From assembly GCA_965204875.1 (NCBI GenBank), contig OZ242020.1, forward strand, positions 2,294,001 through 2,358,000: DNA of 64,000 nt, written 5' to 3'. This document shows, piece by piece, positions 33,048 to 40,552 of the stretch (position 1 is the first letter of the stretch; every line of letters begins with the position of its first letter). The position numbers were made by a program, and so were the translations under genes. The DNA is from Aldehydirespirator sp965204875 (lineage in GTDB: Bacteria; Actinomycetota; Acidimicrobiia; Acidimicrobiales; Aldehydirespiratoraceae). Below the pieces are notes generated by a model. It worked only from the letters and a program-made list of their open reading frames with translations, was not told the DNA's origin and made no database searches.

Positions 33048-34527
33048 GGCCGCCGAATCGCCGCGATCGGACGCCCGCGGCGATCACACCGGCACGCATG
33101 AGGCAGTCGCGCGGGAGCCCGGCGCCGACCGCGATGAGGCTCGGATGCGGCGGCAACAGCGGAGACGCCCGCTAGCTGACGAGCAGAAGCCCGGCGTCGA
33201 CCACGAAGAGACTCACCGGGGCGGTTTCGGGGAGTTCGGCGGTGACGGCCCCGGCTTCATCGACCGCTCCTTCCGGGAGCGGATCGTCCTGGTGGGCGTC
33301 GCCCGCGGCGACCGCAACGCCTCCGATGTGGATGCCTCGCTCGATGAGCTCGGCCTGCTCGTGGACACCGCTGGCGCCGATGCTGTCAGGCGGGTGTGCC
33401 AGCGCCGCGTGGCCCCGGACCCGGCGACCTTCGTCGGCGCGGGCAAGGCTCTCGAGATCAAGGCGGTGGCGCAGGAGATGGACTGCGACACGGTGGTGTT
33501 CGATGACGAGCTGAGCCCGGCACAGCAGTTCAACCTCGAGAAGCTGCTCGGGCGCACGGCCATCGACCGCACGGCGGTGATCCTGGACATCTTCGCCCAA
33601 AACGCCAGCACCCCGGAGGGCCGTGCGCAGGTGGAGCTGGCCCAGTTGCGCTACCGCCTGCCGCGGCTGCGCGGCGCCGGCGGGCGCCTGTCCCAGCAGG
33701 CCGGGGGCATCGGCGCCCGCGGGCCGGGCGAGACCCAGCTGGAGACGGACCGCCGGCGCCTGCAGCGGAGGATCCAGAGGCTGGAGGCCGATCTGCGCCG
33801 CTTCGTGGGCCACCGCGACACCCAGGCGAAGGCGCGGCGGCGCACCCGCAACCGTTCGGTCGCCATCGTGGGCTACACCAATGCCGGCAAATCGTCGTTG
33901 CTCAACAGCCTGACCAGCGCCGATGTGGCCGTCGAGGACCGCCTCTTCGCCACGCTCGACCCCACCACGCGGCGCCTGGCCCTGCCCGGGGGAGAGGCGG
34001 TGTTCATCACAGACACGGTCGGCTTCGTGCGCAAGCTGCCGCATCAGCTTGTGGAGGCTTTCAAGACCACGCTCAATGTGGTGCGCGACGCCGACCTGCT
34101 GCTGCACGTCGTGGACGGCGCCGGCCCGGACCCGCGGGGATCCATGGCCGCGGTGCGCGAGGTGCTTGCCGAGATCGGCGCCGGCGGCATTGCCGAGCTG
34201 GTCGTGTTCAACAAGAGCGACTGCGGGCCGGTGGTGGCCCGGCGGGCCGAGCGCGTCGAGGGCTCGGTGGTGGTGTCGGCGCGCACCGGCGCTGGGATCG
34301 AGCACCTCACGGCGATCATCGGCGACCGCCTGCGAGCCTCTGCCTCCACGGTGCGCCTCGTCATCCCCTGGGAGCGCGGCGACGTGCTGGCCGGCGTGCA
34401 CCGCGAGGGGCAGGTGCTCGAGTCGGTGGCCACCGAGAAGGGCATGCGCCTGCTGGCCCGCCTCGAGCCCGCCTCCGTCGGGTCGCTGTCGCACTACCTG
34501 GTCGGCGACCGCGACGGCGAGCGGTGA
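33040..34527 (+). CDS. hflX: GTPase HflX
   Basis: HflX is a ribosome-associated GTPase that splits stalled ribosomes. The N-terminal domain (SLDELGLLVDTAGA, DPATFVGAGKA, VVFDDELSPAQQFNLEK) and linker helices (GPGETQLETDRR) precede the G domain: G1 GYTNAGKSS, G3 DTVGF, G4 NKSD. The 495-residue protein has a disordered N-terminal stretch of about 70 residues. The ATG at 33040 overlaps the end of dapF by 8 bases, indicating cotranscription. Confidence 0.96.
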   Translation: MAEAAESPRSDARGDHTGTHEAVAREPGADRDEARMRRQQRRRPLADEQKPGVDHEETHRGGFGEFGGDGPGFIDRSFRERIVLVGVARGDRNASDVDASLDELGLLVDTAGADAVRRVCQRRVAPDPATFVGAGKALEIKAVAQEMDCDTVVFDDELSPAQQFNLEKLLGRTAIDRTAVILDIFAQNASTPEGRAQVELAQLRYRLPRLRGAGGRLSQQAGGIGARGPGETQLETDRRRLQRRIQRLEADLRRFVGHRDTQAKARRRTRNRSVAIVGYTNAGKSSLLNSLTSADVAVEDRLFATLDPTTRRLALPGGEAVFITDTVGFVRKLPHQLVEAFKTTLNVVRDADLLLHVVDGAGPDPRGSMAAVREVLAEIGAGGIAELVVFNKSDCGPVVARRAERVEGSVVVSARTGAGIEHLTAIIGDRLRASASTVRLVIPWERGDVLAGVHREGQVLESVATEKGMRLLARLEPASVGSLSHYLVGDRDGER

Positions 34528-34614
34528 CGGGGGCGGCCCGCAATGCAGCTTTCCGGACGGGCAGGCACCGTTGATCGGTATCAAGTGAGCGCACCGATGC
34601 CAGGGCGTTTGTAG
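34524..34614 (+). other. Mini-ORFs in the hflX-dapC gap, one copying the dapC start
   Basis: One ORF starts at GTG 34524, overlapping the hflX stop (GTGA), and runs to 34574. A second starts at ATG 34543 with ATGCAGCTTTCCG and ends at TAG 34612-34614, three bases before the dapC start ATGCAGCTTCCG at 34618. The second therefore begins MQL, as dapC does (MQLPTYP), and lies 75 bp upstream. Translation is unproven. Confidence 0.4.
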
Positions 34615-34617
34615 AAG

Positions 34618-35757
34618 ATGCAGCTTCCGACCTACCCCTATGAGCGGCTCGACTTCCTGCGGGCGGCGGCCGCCGGTCTGCCGGGCGGCGCGGTGGACTG
34701 CTCCGTCGGCACCCCGTGCGATCCGCCGCCCGAGGCGGTGGTCGCGGCGCTGGCCGGCTCCGGCAGCGAGCGCGGCTACCCGCCGTCGATCGGCACCCCG
34801 CAGTTCCGCGGCGCCGCGGCCGGCTGGATGCGCCGGCGTCTGGGTGTGAGCCTCGACCCGGCCGGCGAGATCGCTGCCTGCATGGGCACCAAGGAGTTCG
34901 TGGCCTCGCTGCCTCACTATCTCAAGCTGCTCTGGCCACGGCGCGACACCGTGCTCTACCCGGCCGTGTCCTACCCGTCCTATGCCATGGGTGCGACGCT
35001 GGCCGGATGCCGCGCCGTTGCCGTGCCGGTGGACGGCGAGTGCCGCATCGTCTTGGACTCGATAGATCCCGGCGACGCCGAGCGTGCGCTGTGCCTGTGG
35101 GTCAACTCGCCCGGCAACCCCGCGGGCGGCCTCGAAGATCTTGAGGCGGCTGCCGCGTGGGGCCGAGACCGTGGCGTGCTGGTGGCGAGCGACGAGTGCT
35201 ACGCGGAGTTCACCTGGGAAGGCCCGCCGCGCACGATCCTCGAGCACGGCACCGCCGGTGTGCTGGCGGTTCACTCGCTGTCGAAGCGGTCGAACATGGC
35301 GGGCGTGCGCGCCGGGTTCTACGCCGGCGACGCGGGCATCGTCGGGTTCTTGCGGGGGGCGCGCAAGCACGCCGGGTGCATGGTGCCCGGCCCGGTCCAG
35401 GCGGCGGCCGCGGTGGCCTGGGCAGACTCCGAGCACGTCGCGGCCCAGCGCGAGCTGTACCGGCGCCGCCTGGAGCTGCTGCGCACCATCGCGGCATCCG
35501 CAGGCGTCGAGGGGGCGGCCCTGCCGGCGGGAGCGTTCTACCTGTGGGTGAGGGCGCCCGGCGGCGACGCCTGGGCCTTCGCGGAGACGCTGGCGCGCCG
35601 CGCCGGGGTGATCGTGAGCCCCGGCGAGTTCTACTGCGAGGGATCGGTGCAGGCCGCGGCCCAGGACCCGCGCTGCTTCGTGCGGATCGCCGCGGTCCAG
35701 AGCGAGCCGCGCCTGCAGGTGGCCCTGGAGAGGCTCCGCGAGGGCCGCGGCCGGTAG
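34618..35757 (+). CDS. dapC: Succinyldiaminopimelate transaminase
   Basis: This PLP-dependent class I/II aminotransferase of 379 residues fits the actinobacterial DapC group, which transfers the amino group from glutamate to N-succinyl-2-amino-6-ketopimelate. The PLP lysine lies in SLSKRSNMAG, with VNSPGNPAGG, SDECYAEF and the C-terminal arginine in CFVRIA. Assignment as DapC rather than another aminotransferase rests on its place directly before dapD and dapE. Confidence 0.93.
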   Translation: MQLPTYPYERLDFLRAAAAGLPGGAVDCSVGTPCDPPPEAVVAALAGSGSERGYPPSIGTPQFRGAAAGWMRRRLGVSLDPAGEIAACMGTKEFVASLPHYLKLLWPRRDTVLYPAVSYPSYAMGATLAGCRAVAVPVDGECRIVLDSIDPGDAERALCLWVNSPGNPAGGLEDLEAAAAWGRDRGVLVASDECYAEFTWEGPPRTILEHGTAGVLAVHSLSKRSNMAGVRAGFYAGDAGIVGFLRGARKHAGCMVPGPVQAAAAVAWADSEHVAAQRELYRRRLELLRTIAASAGVEGAALPAGAFYLWVRAPGGDAWAFAETLARRAGVIVSPGEFYCEGSVQAAAQDPRCFVRIAAVQSEPRLQVALERLREGRGR

Positions 35758-35767
35758 TCTCGGGTGC

Positions 35768-36592
35768 ATGTCAACACTTGAGTCACGCGTCAGCGCGCTC
35801 TGGGCCGACCGCTCCGGTATCGACGCCGACGATCCCGAGGTTGTCGCCACCGTCCACGAGGCGATCGACGCACTCGACACCGGCAAGGCTCGGGTTGCCG
35901 AGGTTCTCCACGATGGCACCGTGCGGGTCAACCAGTGGTGCAAGCAGGCCATCCTGCTGCTGTTCGCCACGGCCAAGATGGACACGATCGAGCTCGGCCC
36001 GTTCGAGTTCGCCGACAAGATCCCCCTCAAGACCGGCTATGCGGCCCGCGGCGTGCGGGTGGTGCCGGGAGCCTCGGCGCGCTGGGGGAGCTATCAGGCG
36101 CCGGGCGTGATCATGATGCCCAGCTACACCAACATCGGCGCCCACGTGGGTGCCGGCACGATGGTCGATACTTGGGCGACGGTCGGGTCGTGCGCCCAGA
36201 TCGGGGCCAACGTGCACCTCTCGGGCGGTGTCGGCATCGGCGGCGTGCTGGAGCCGCCGCAGGCCGAGCCGGTGATCGTGGGCGACGACTGCCTGATCGG
36301 GAGCCGCTGCATCGTGGCCGACGGCGCCAGGGTGGGGCGGGGCACGGTGCTCGGTGCCGGGGCGGTGCTGACCGGGTCGATTCCCGTGATCGATGTGTCC
36401 ACCGGCGAGGAGCTGGGCCGCGGCGAGGTGCCGCCCTGGTCGGTGGCCGTGGCGGGCACGAGGCGCCGGGAGTTCGCGGGTGGCGAGTTCGGGCTGCCCG
36501 CGGTGCTGGTGATCAAGCGCCTGACCGAGGGTGAGCGCCACGAGAAGTCGGCGCTCAACGAGATACTGCGAGACCACGGCGCCGCAACCTGA
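35768..36592 (+). CDS. dapD: Tetrahydrodipicolinate N-succinyltransferase, E. coli-type
   Basis: DapD transfers succinyl from succinyl-CoA to tetrahydrodipicolinate. The left-handed beta-helix core is clear: PSYTNIGAHVGAGTMVDTWA, GSCAQIGANVHLSGGVGIGG, VLEPPQAEPVIVGDDCLIG. These motifs and the length of 274 residues match the enterobacterial type of DapD, not the longer, divergent type typical of mycobacteria. The gene lies 10 bases after dapC and is followed after one base by dapE, forming a dapC-dapD-dapE operon. Confidence 0.96.
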   Translation: MSTLESRVSALWADRSGIDADDPEVVATVHEAIDALDTGKARVAEVLHDGTVRVNQWCKQAILLLFATAKMDTIELGPFEFADKIPLKTGYAARGVRVVPGASARWGSYQAPGVIMMPSYTNIGAHVGAGTMVDTWATVGSCAQIGANVHLSGGVGIGGVLEPPQAEPVIVGDDCLIGSRCIVADGARVGRGTVLGAGAVLTGSIPVIDVSTGEELGRGEVPPWSVAVAGTRRREFAGGEFGLPAVLVIKRLTEGERHEKSALNEILRDHGAAT

Positions 36593-36593
36593 C

Positions 36594-37679
36594 ATGGCGG
36601 CCGGGCCGCTTCCCTCGGGCGACCTGCTGGAGCTGGCGGCCGCGCTGGTGGACGTAGCATCCGAGAGCTTCTCGGAGGGCCCCATCGCCGACCTGATCGA
36701 GTCCGAGCTGCGCCGGGCGCCGCACCTGTCGGTGGAAAGGGTGGGCGACAACCTGGTGGCCCGCACCGACCTGGGCCACCGCCGGCGGATCATGCTGGCC
36801 GGCCACACCGACACGGTTCCCGCCAACGGCAACGCGCGGGCCCGGATCACCGCGGACACGCTCTGGGGCCTGGGAGCCACGGACATGAAGGGCGGCATCG
36901 CCGTCCTGCTGGCACTGGCCCGCTCTGTCACGGCGCCGGCCGTGGACGTCTCCTACGCCTTCTATGCCCGTGAGGAGGTGGCGGCCCGCCACAACGGCCT
37001 CGGTGAGGTCGCCGCCGCTCGACCGGATCTGCTGGAGGCCGATGTGGCTCTTCTGGGTGAGCCGACAGGCGGCGCCGTCGAGGCGGGCTGCCAGGGGACC
37101 ATGAGGCTGAGGGTGACGCTGGCGGGACGTCGGGCCCACACCGCCCGTGCCTGGATGGGGCGCAATGCCGTTCACAGGCTCGGCGATGTGCTGGCGGCGG
37201 TGTCGGCGTATCAGGCCCGCCGCCCGGTGGTGGAGGGATGCGAGTACCGCGAGGCCCTGCAGGCCGTGGAGGTGAGCGGCGGCGTGGCCGGCAACGTGGT
37301 GCCCGATGCGGCGAGACTCACCTTGAACCACCGTTTCGCTCCGGACCGCACCCTCGAGCAGGCCGAGCAGCACGTGCGCTCGGTTCTGGAGAGCGTGCTC
37401 GAGGCGGGCGACACGGTGGAGTTGACCGACATGGCCCCGCCCGCCGCGCCCGGCCTGGACGATCCGCTTCTGGCCGCGCTGGTGAGGCGCAGCGGCGCGC
37501 CGGTGCGGGCCAAGCTGGGCTGGACCGATGCCGCGTTCTTCGCGGCCCGCGGCGTGCCGGCGTCCAACTTCGGCCCCGGCGATCCGCTGCTGGCCCACAC
37601 CGCTGAGGAGCATGTGCACCGCCACGACCTGGAGTCCGTGCATGCCGCACTGAAGGACCTGCTGGTCCACGGCGCATGA
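36594..37679 (+). CDS. dapE: Succinyl-diaminopimelate desuccinylase
   Basis: DapE is an M20-family zinc hydrolase that releases succinate from N-succinyl-diaminopimelate. Metal ligands are in AGHTDTVP, GATDMKGG, the EE of AREEVAARHNG, LGEPTGG and HTAEEHV. The ATG at 36594 follows the dapD stop by one base and gives 361 residues. The next step, DapF, is encoded 4 kb upstream. A short hairpin (37694-37709) follows the stop. Confidence 0.95.
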   Translation: MAAGPLPSGDLLELAAALVDVASESFSEGPIADLIESELRRAPHLSVERVGDNLVARTDLGHRRRIMLAGHTDTVPANGNARARITADTLWGLGATDMKGGIAVLLALARSVTAPAVDVSYAFYAREEVAARHNGLGEVAAARPDLLEADVALLGEPTGGAVEAGCQGTMRLRVTLAGRRAHTARAWMGRNAVHRLGDVLAAVSAYQARRPVVEGCEYREALQAVEVSGGVAGNVVPDAARLTLNHRFAPDRTLEQAEQHVRSVLESVLEAGDTVELTDMAPPAAPGLDDPLLAALVRRSGAPVRAKLGWTDAAFFAARGVPASNFGPGDPLLAHTAEEHVHRHDLESVHAALKDLLVHGA

Positions 37680-37778
37680 CCAATGATCATGGGCGTGGAG
37701 TCCTCCACGATCATGCTTGATTCGACTTTCGTGATGTTTTAGGTTGTGTGGTGCAGCCTAGCCCGCTAACGTGACGCC

Positions 37779-38174
37779 ATGGATACGGCTGTGGACACGA
37801 CTGTGTTGACGATTCTCGGGTCGGCCTTCGGGGTCATGTTCGCGACGATGATCACGCTGCTGTTCGTCACGATCCGAGTTCAGCACCGTGACAGCACTGG
37901 CATTCGCAGCCTGATCGAGCGGTCCAACCTGGAGAACCGCGACCTGATCGAGCAGTCCAGGCAGGAGAATCGAGAGCTGATCGAGCAGTCCAGGCAGGAG
38001 AATCGAGAGATGATACGCGAGACACAGCGCACGCTGGTGAAGATAGCCGACAGCCTGGCCGACGCTCGGGAGCGCCTCGCTCGCCTGGAGGGACATGTCC
38101 TTGGTGACATCGCAGCATCGCCGCGCCTCGGCGGCGCGGACAGCGGCACAGCAGCCGAGATCCAGTCGATCTAG
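37779..38174 (+). CDS. Small membrane-anchored coiled-coil protein
   Basis: The 131-residue protein has one N-terminal membrane helix (ILGSAFGVMFATMITLLFVTI) and then a charged helical region. Within it an 11-residue unit is repeated: LIERSNLENRD, LIEQSRQENRE, LIEQSRQENRE, MIRETQ. The repeats are 33 bp each at DNA level and look recently duplicated. I recognise no family. Its stop overlaps the end of lexA on the other strand by four bases. It is likely a real gene because the hydrophobic helix and heptad-like pattern are well formed. Confidence 0.65.
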   Translation: MDTAVDTTVLTILGSAFGVMFATMITLLFVTIRVQHRDSTGIRSLIERSNLENRDLIEQSRQENRELIEQSRQENREMIRETQRTLVKIADSLADARERLARLEGHVLGDIAASPRLGGADSGTAAEIQSI

Positions 38175-38815
38175 TAGCGGCGCATCATGGTGACGACTTT
38201 GCCGTAGACGGCCACCTCGCCGGGCTCGAAGGTCATGGACTCGAGGTGCTCGTTGGCCGGCTCCAGCACGATCCGCCCGTCGCGGCGGCGCAGGGTCTTC
38301 ACGGTCGCCTCGTCGCCGGGGATGCCCGCCACGACAACCTCGCCGTCCTCGGCGGTGCTCTGGGCCCGGCACACCACGAGGTCGCCGTCGAGGATGCCCG
38401 CCTCGATCATCGAGTCCCCCCGGACGCGGAGCATGAAGAGTTCGCCGGCGCCGGTCAGGTCGGCGGGCATCGGCACCAGCTCCTCGACGTTCTCGGCCGC
38501 AAGCACTCCGGTGCCGGCGGCGACGTCGCCGACAAGGGGCACATGGCGCACCGGGCGGCGCTGCACCGCCGCACCGGAGTTCTCGTCGTAGCGAACCTCG
38601 ATGGCGCGGGGCCGGGTGGGATCGACCCGCAGGTAGCCGGCCTCGACGAGGACGTCGATGTGGGCCTTCACCGAGGCGGGCGACTTCAGGCCGACCTCTG
38701 CGGCGATCTCGCGCATGGAGGGCGGGTATCCGCGTGAGCGCTGGTGCCCGACGATCATGTCGAGGATCTGGCGGCGGCGTGCCGTCAGCGGTCTGCGGCT
38801 GTTCGGCAGGGTCAT
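38171..38815 (-). CDS. lexA: SOS repressor LexA
   Basis: LexA represses DNA-damage genes and cleaves itself when RecA is activated. The 214-residue protein has an N-terminal winged helix (RRQILDMIVGHQRSRGYPPS, VGLKSPASVKAHI) and a C-terminal peptidase domain with the Ala100-Gly101 cleavage site (GDVAAGTG), nucleophile Ser135 (RGDSMIEAG) and Lys173 (EATVKTL). The ATG at 38815 is chosen over longer frames because the family starts near RRPLTARRRQILD. Two LexA boxes lie upstream, so it is autoregulated. Confidence 0.97.
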   Translation of the reverse strand: MTLPNSRRPLTARRRQILDMIVGHQRSRGYPPSMREIAAEVGLKSPASVKAHIDVLVEAGYLRVDPTRPRAIEVRYDENSGAAVQRRPVRHVPLVGDVAAGTGVLAAENVEELVPMPADLTGAGELFMLRVRGDSMIEAGILDGDLVVCRAQSTAEDGEVVVAGIPGDEATVKTLRRRDGRIVLEPANEHLESMTFEPGEVAVYGKVVTMMRRY

Positions 38816-38874
38816 GGCTTGGCTCCGATCGCTCGCGAGACGGATCTGAGGACGTCTCTGGTTGGGGTTGTTGC

Positions 38875-38911
38875 GAACGCGTGTTCGCTGTAGCGTAACA
38901 AACATATGTTC
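38875..38911. promoter_or_regulatory. Two LexA boxes in the lexA divergent promoter region
   Basis: GAACGCGTGTTC at 38875-38886 is a perfect GAAC-N4-GTTC site, and AAACATATGTTC at 38900-38911 has one mismatch. They lie 60-96 bases upstream of lexA on the minus strand and 184-220 bases upstream of the plus-strand gene at 39095, so they can control both. The -10 and -35 boxes are not clear enough to name. Confidence 0.85.
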
Positions 38912-39094
38912 GCACGAAGCGGCGCTGCGCAACGTGGCTCTTTCGCGGGTTCGTCGTGGAGGTTTCTCGTGAGCGGCCCGGTGGCAGCCGGATCGTGCGT
39001 ACACACGTTTGCAGAACAGGCGTTCGTTGTCAAGCACCCCGGGAAGCCGAGCGACCCGGCGATCCGATGTCACACCCTCAAGGAGAGTCATCCC

Positions 39095-39466
39095 ATGGCA
39101 GCACTCCAGCACGCGACCTTCCAGCAGGTGGAGGCTCCGGCGGCCGCCCGGCTGCTGAGCCCGCAGGCACAGGCGCAGCCCCCGCGGTCCGCACAGCCGG
39201 CCGCATCCGTGGAGTGTCCGGCTTTGGCCGTGCGGCACCCCGAGGCCGTCTACCGGCGACGCCGCCTGGTGGTGGCGTCGCTGATCGCGGCGGCCATGAC
39301 GATCCTGCTCGCCGTTGGACGCCCCGAGCATCTGCCGGGCCGCGAGTTCCCGACGGATGGCCGGATCGGCTGGCCCGCTCTCCAAGCAGATGGTGCCGAC
39401 GTCCGCTTGGTGGGGCCGGGTGACACCCTGCGGGTCGCCGGGGTCGATGACCTCGCCCTCGAGTAG
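39095..39466 (+). CDS. Small membrane protein divergent from lexA, candidate SOS cell-division inhibitor
   Basis: The 123-residue protein starts at ATG 39095 behind AAGGAG at 39080-39085. It has a variable N-terminal region, then RRRRLVVASLIAAAMTILLAVG, a single membrane helix after a basic patch, then a short tail with VGPGDTLRVAG. In Mycobacterium (Rv2719c/ChiZ), Corynebacterium (DivS) and Bacillus (YneA) the gene next to lexA is an SOS-induced division suppressor with one membrane helix, and ChiZ and YneA carry a LysM domain. PGDTLRVAG resembles the beginning of LysM (PGDTLWSIA) but the domain stops after it. Function is inferred from position, topology and the shared LexA boxes. Confidence 0.65.
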   Translation: MAALQHATFQQVEAPAAARLLSPQAQAQPPRSAQPAASVECPALAVRHPEAVYRRRRLVVASLIAAAMTILLAVGRPEHLPGREFPTDGRIGWPALQADGADVRLVGPGDTLRVAGVDDLALE

Positions 39467-39478
39467 CCGGCGCGAGAC

Positions 39479-40255
39479 TCAGGCCGCAGACGCGCCTGCG
39501 GTGGAGTCCGTGCGCAGGTAGCGGGCGAAGAGGGTGTCGGAGGCTTCGAGCAGATGTGCCAGCGCCAACTGCCGCGGCACGGTGAGCCGAGACCCGTGCA
39601 CGAGGCGGGTGCTCGGTCCGCCCGCCAGCAGGGGCGAGACCGACAGGCACAGCTCATCGATCATGTCGGCGTCCAAGAGCTGGGCGTTCAGCGAGGCGCC
39701 ACCCTCGCAGAGCACCACCGAGGCGCCGCGGCTCTCCAACTCGGCGAGGATCTGCGCCGGCGCCGGCCGGTCCGGGGCCAGGCGCACGACCTCGGCCACC
39801 CCCTCCAGCCTGGCGGCGGCTCCGGCTGCGGCGCTCTGGCCTGTCATCACCAGGGGCGGTTCCTCGCCGCGGCGGCGCTCGGCGAACAGCGGCAGGTCGA
39901 CGTCCAGGTCCAGGCCGGCGCTGACCACGGCCAGCCGGGGCCGCGGCAGCCTGCCGGCCGCCGCGCGCGCCCTGCTCGCTGCCGACCCCGGCCGGGGGAT
40001 GCCGTAGCGCTCGACTCGCACCGTGCGCGCGGCCACCAGGATCCAGTCGGCGCAGGCTCTCACAGCGGAGAACACAGCCTGGTCGGCGGCGTTGCCGAGG
40101 GCCTCGCTCGTGCCGTCCACGGTGATCGCTCCGTCGGCCGAGGCGATCATGTTGATCATCAGCCACGGCCGCGCCTGCGGCTTGGGTCGGCGCAGTGCCG
40201 GGTAGAGGTCCATCGGATCGACGTCGATGACCGGTTCCGGCACGAGCCGCCTCAC
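39479..40255 (-). CDS. Pyrimidine reductase / RibD C-terminal domain family protein
   Basis: The 258-residue protein has the dihydrofolate-reductase-like fold of the RibD C-terminal domain. Typical stretches are PWLMINMIASADGAITVDG, GNAADQAVFSAVRACADWIL, CEGGASLNAQLL and DELCLSVSPLLAGG. RibD reductases act in riboflavin synthesis, but no deaminase domain or other rib gene is present, so it may be a stand-alone reductase. The GTG at 40255 is the likely start; the frame is open much further upstream but overlaps nrdJ on the other strand. Confidence 0.82.
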   Translation of the reverse strand: MRRLVPEPVIDVDPMDLYPALRRPKPQARPWLMINMIASADGAITVDGTSEALGNAADQAVFSAVRACADWILVAARTVRVERYGIPRPGSAASRARAAAGRLPRPRLAVVSAGLDLDVDLPLFAERRRGEEPPLVMTGQSAAAGAAARLEGVAEVVRLAPDRPAPAQILAELESRGASVVLCEGGASLNAQLLDADMIDELCLSVSPLLAGGPSTRLVHGSRLTVPRQLALAHLLEASDTLFARYLRTDSTAGASAA

Positions 40256-40552
40256 CCCTCGACCGTAGCGGAGCTTGGCTCGTTCCCCGGGGGTCTTGGC
40301 CCCTGCGGCGCATCCTTCAACAGCCGCAGCGCGAATCTCTGGACCGAGGGTCGGACCGTCCCCAGGGGTCGGCAGCATTTCCCCAGCGGGAGCACACGAT
40401 CCACAGTCACGGCGCCATAGGGTCGTGCGCTCAAGTGTCCGGCGTGCGCCCGTCCAGGGGGCTCGGCAAACCCCATAGTGACGGCTACGCATCTGCGTCC
40501 GAGCCGAGCGCTCCCAGGCCTCGCCGGTGCCCGGTAGAATTGCAAGGAGAGG

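Noticed and set aside
33172..36030. 952-codon open frame on the minus strand across hflX, dapC and dapD
   Set aside because: It is the complement of three well-conserved genes, shows no domain I recognise, and reflects high GC in third positions.
37681..37710. Terminator after dapE
   Set aside because: CGTGG/CCACG (37694-37709) is short with a small loop and no T-run; too weak to list as a feature.
40256..40552. Possible cobalamin riboswitch or NrdR boxes before the B12-dependent reductase
   Set aside because: I could not find the conserved B12-box sequence or two NrdR-type AT-rich boxes; the gap shows only G- and C-rich runs.
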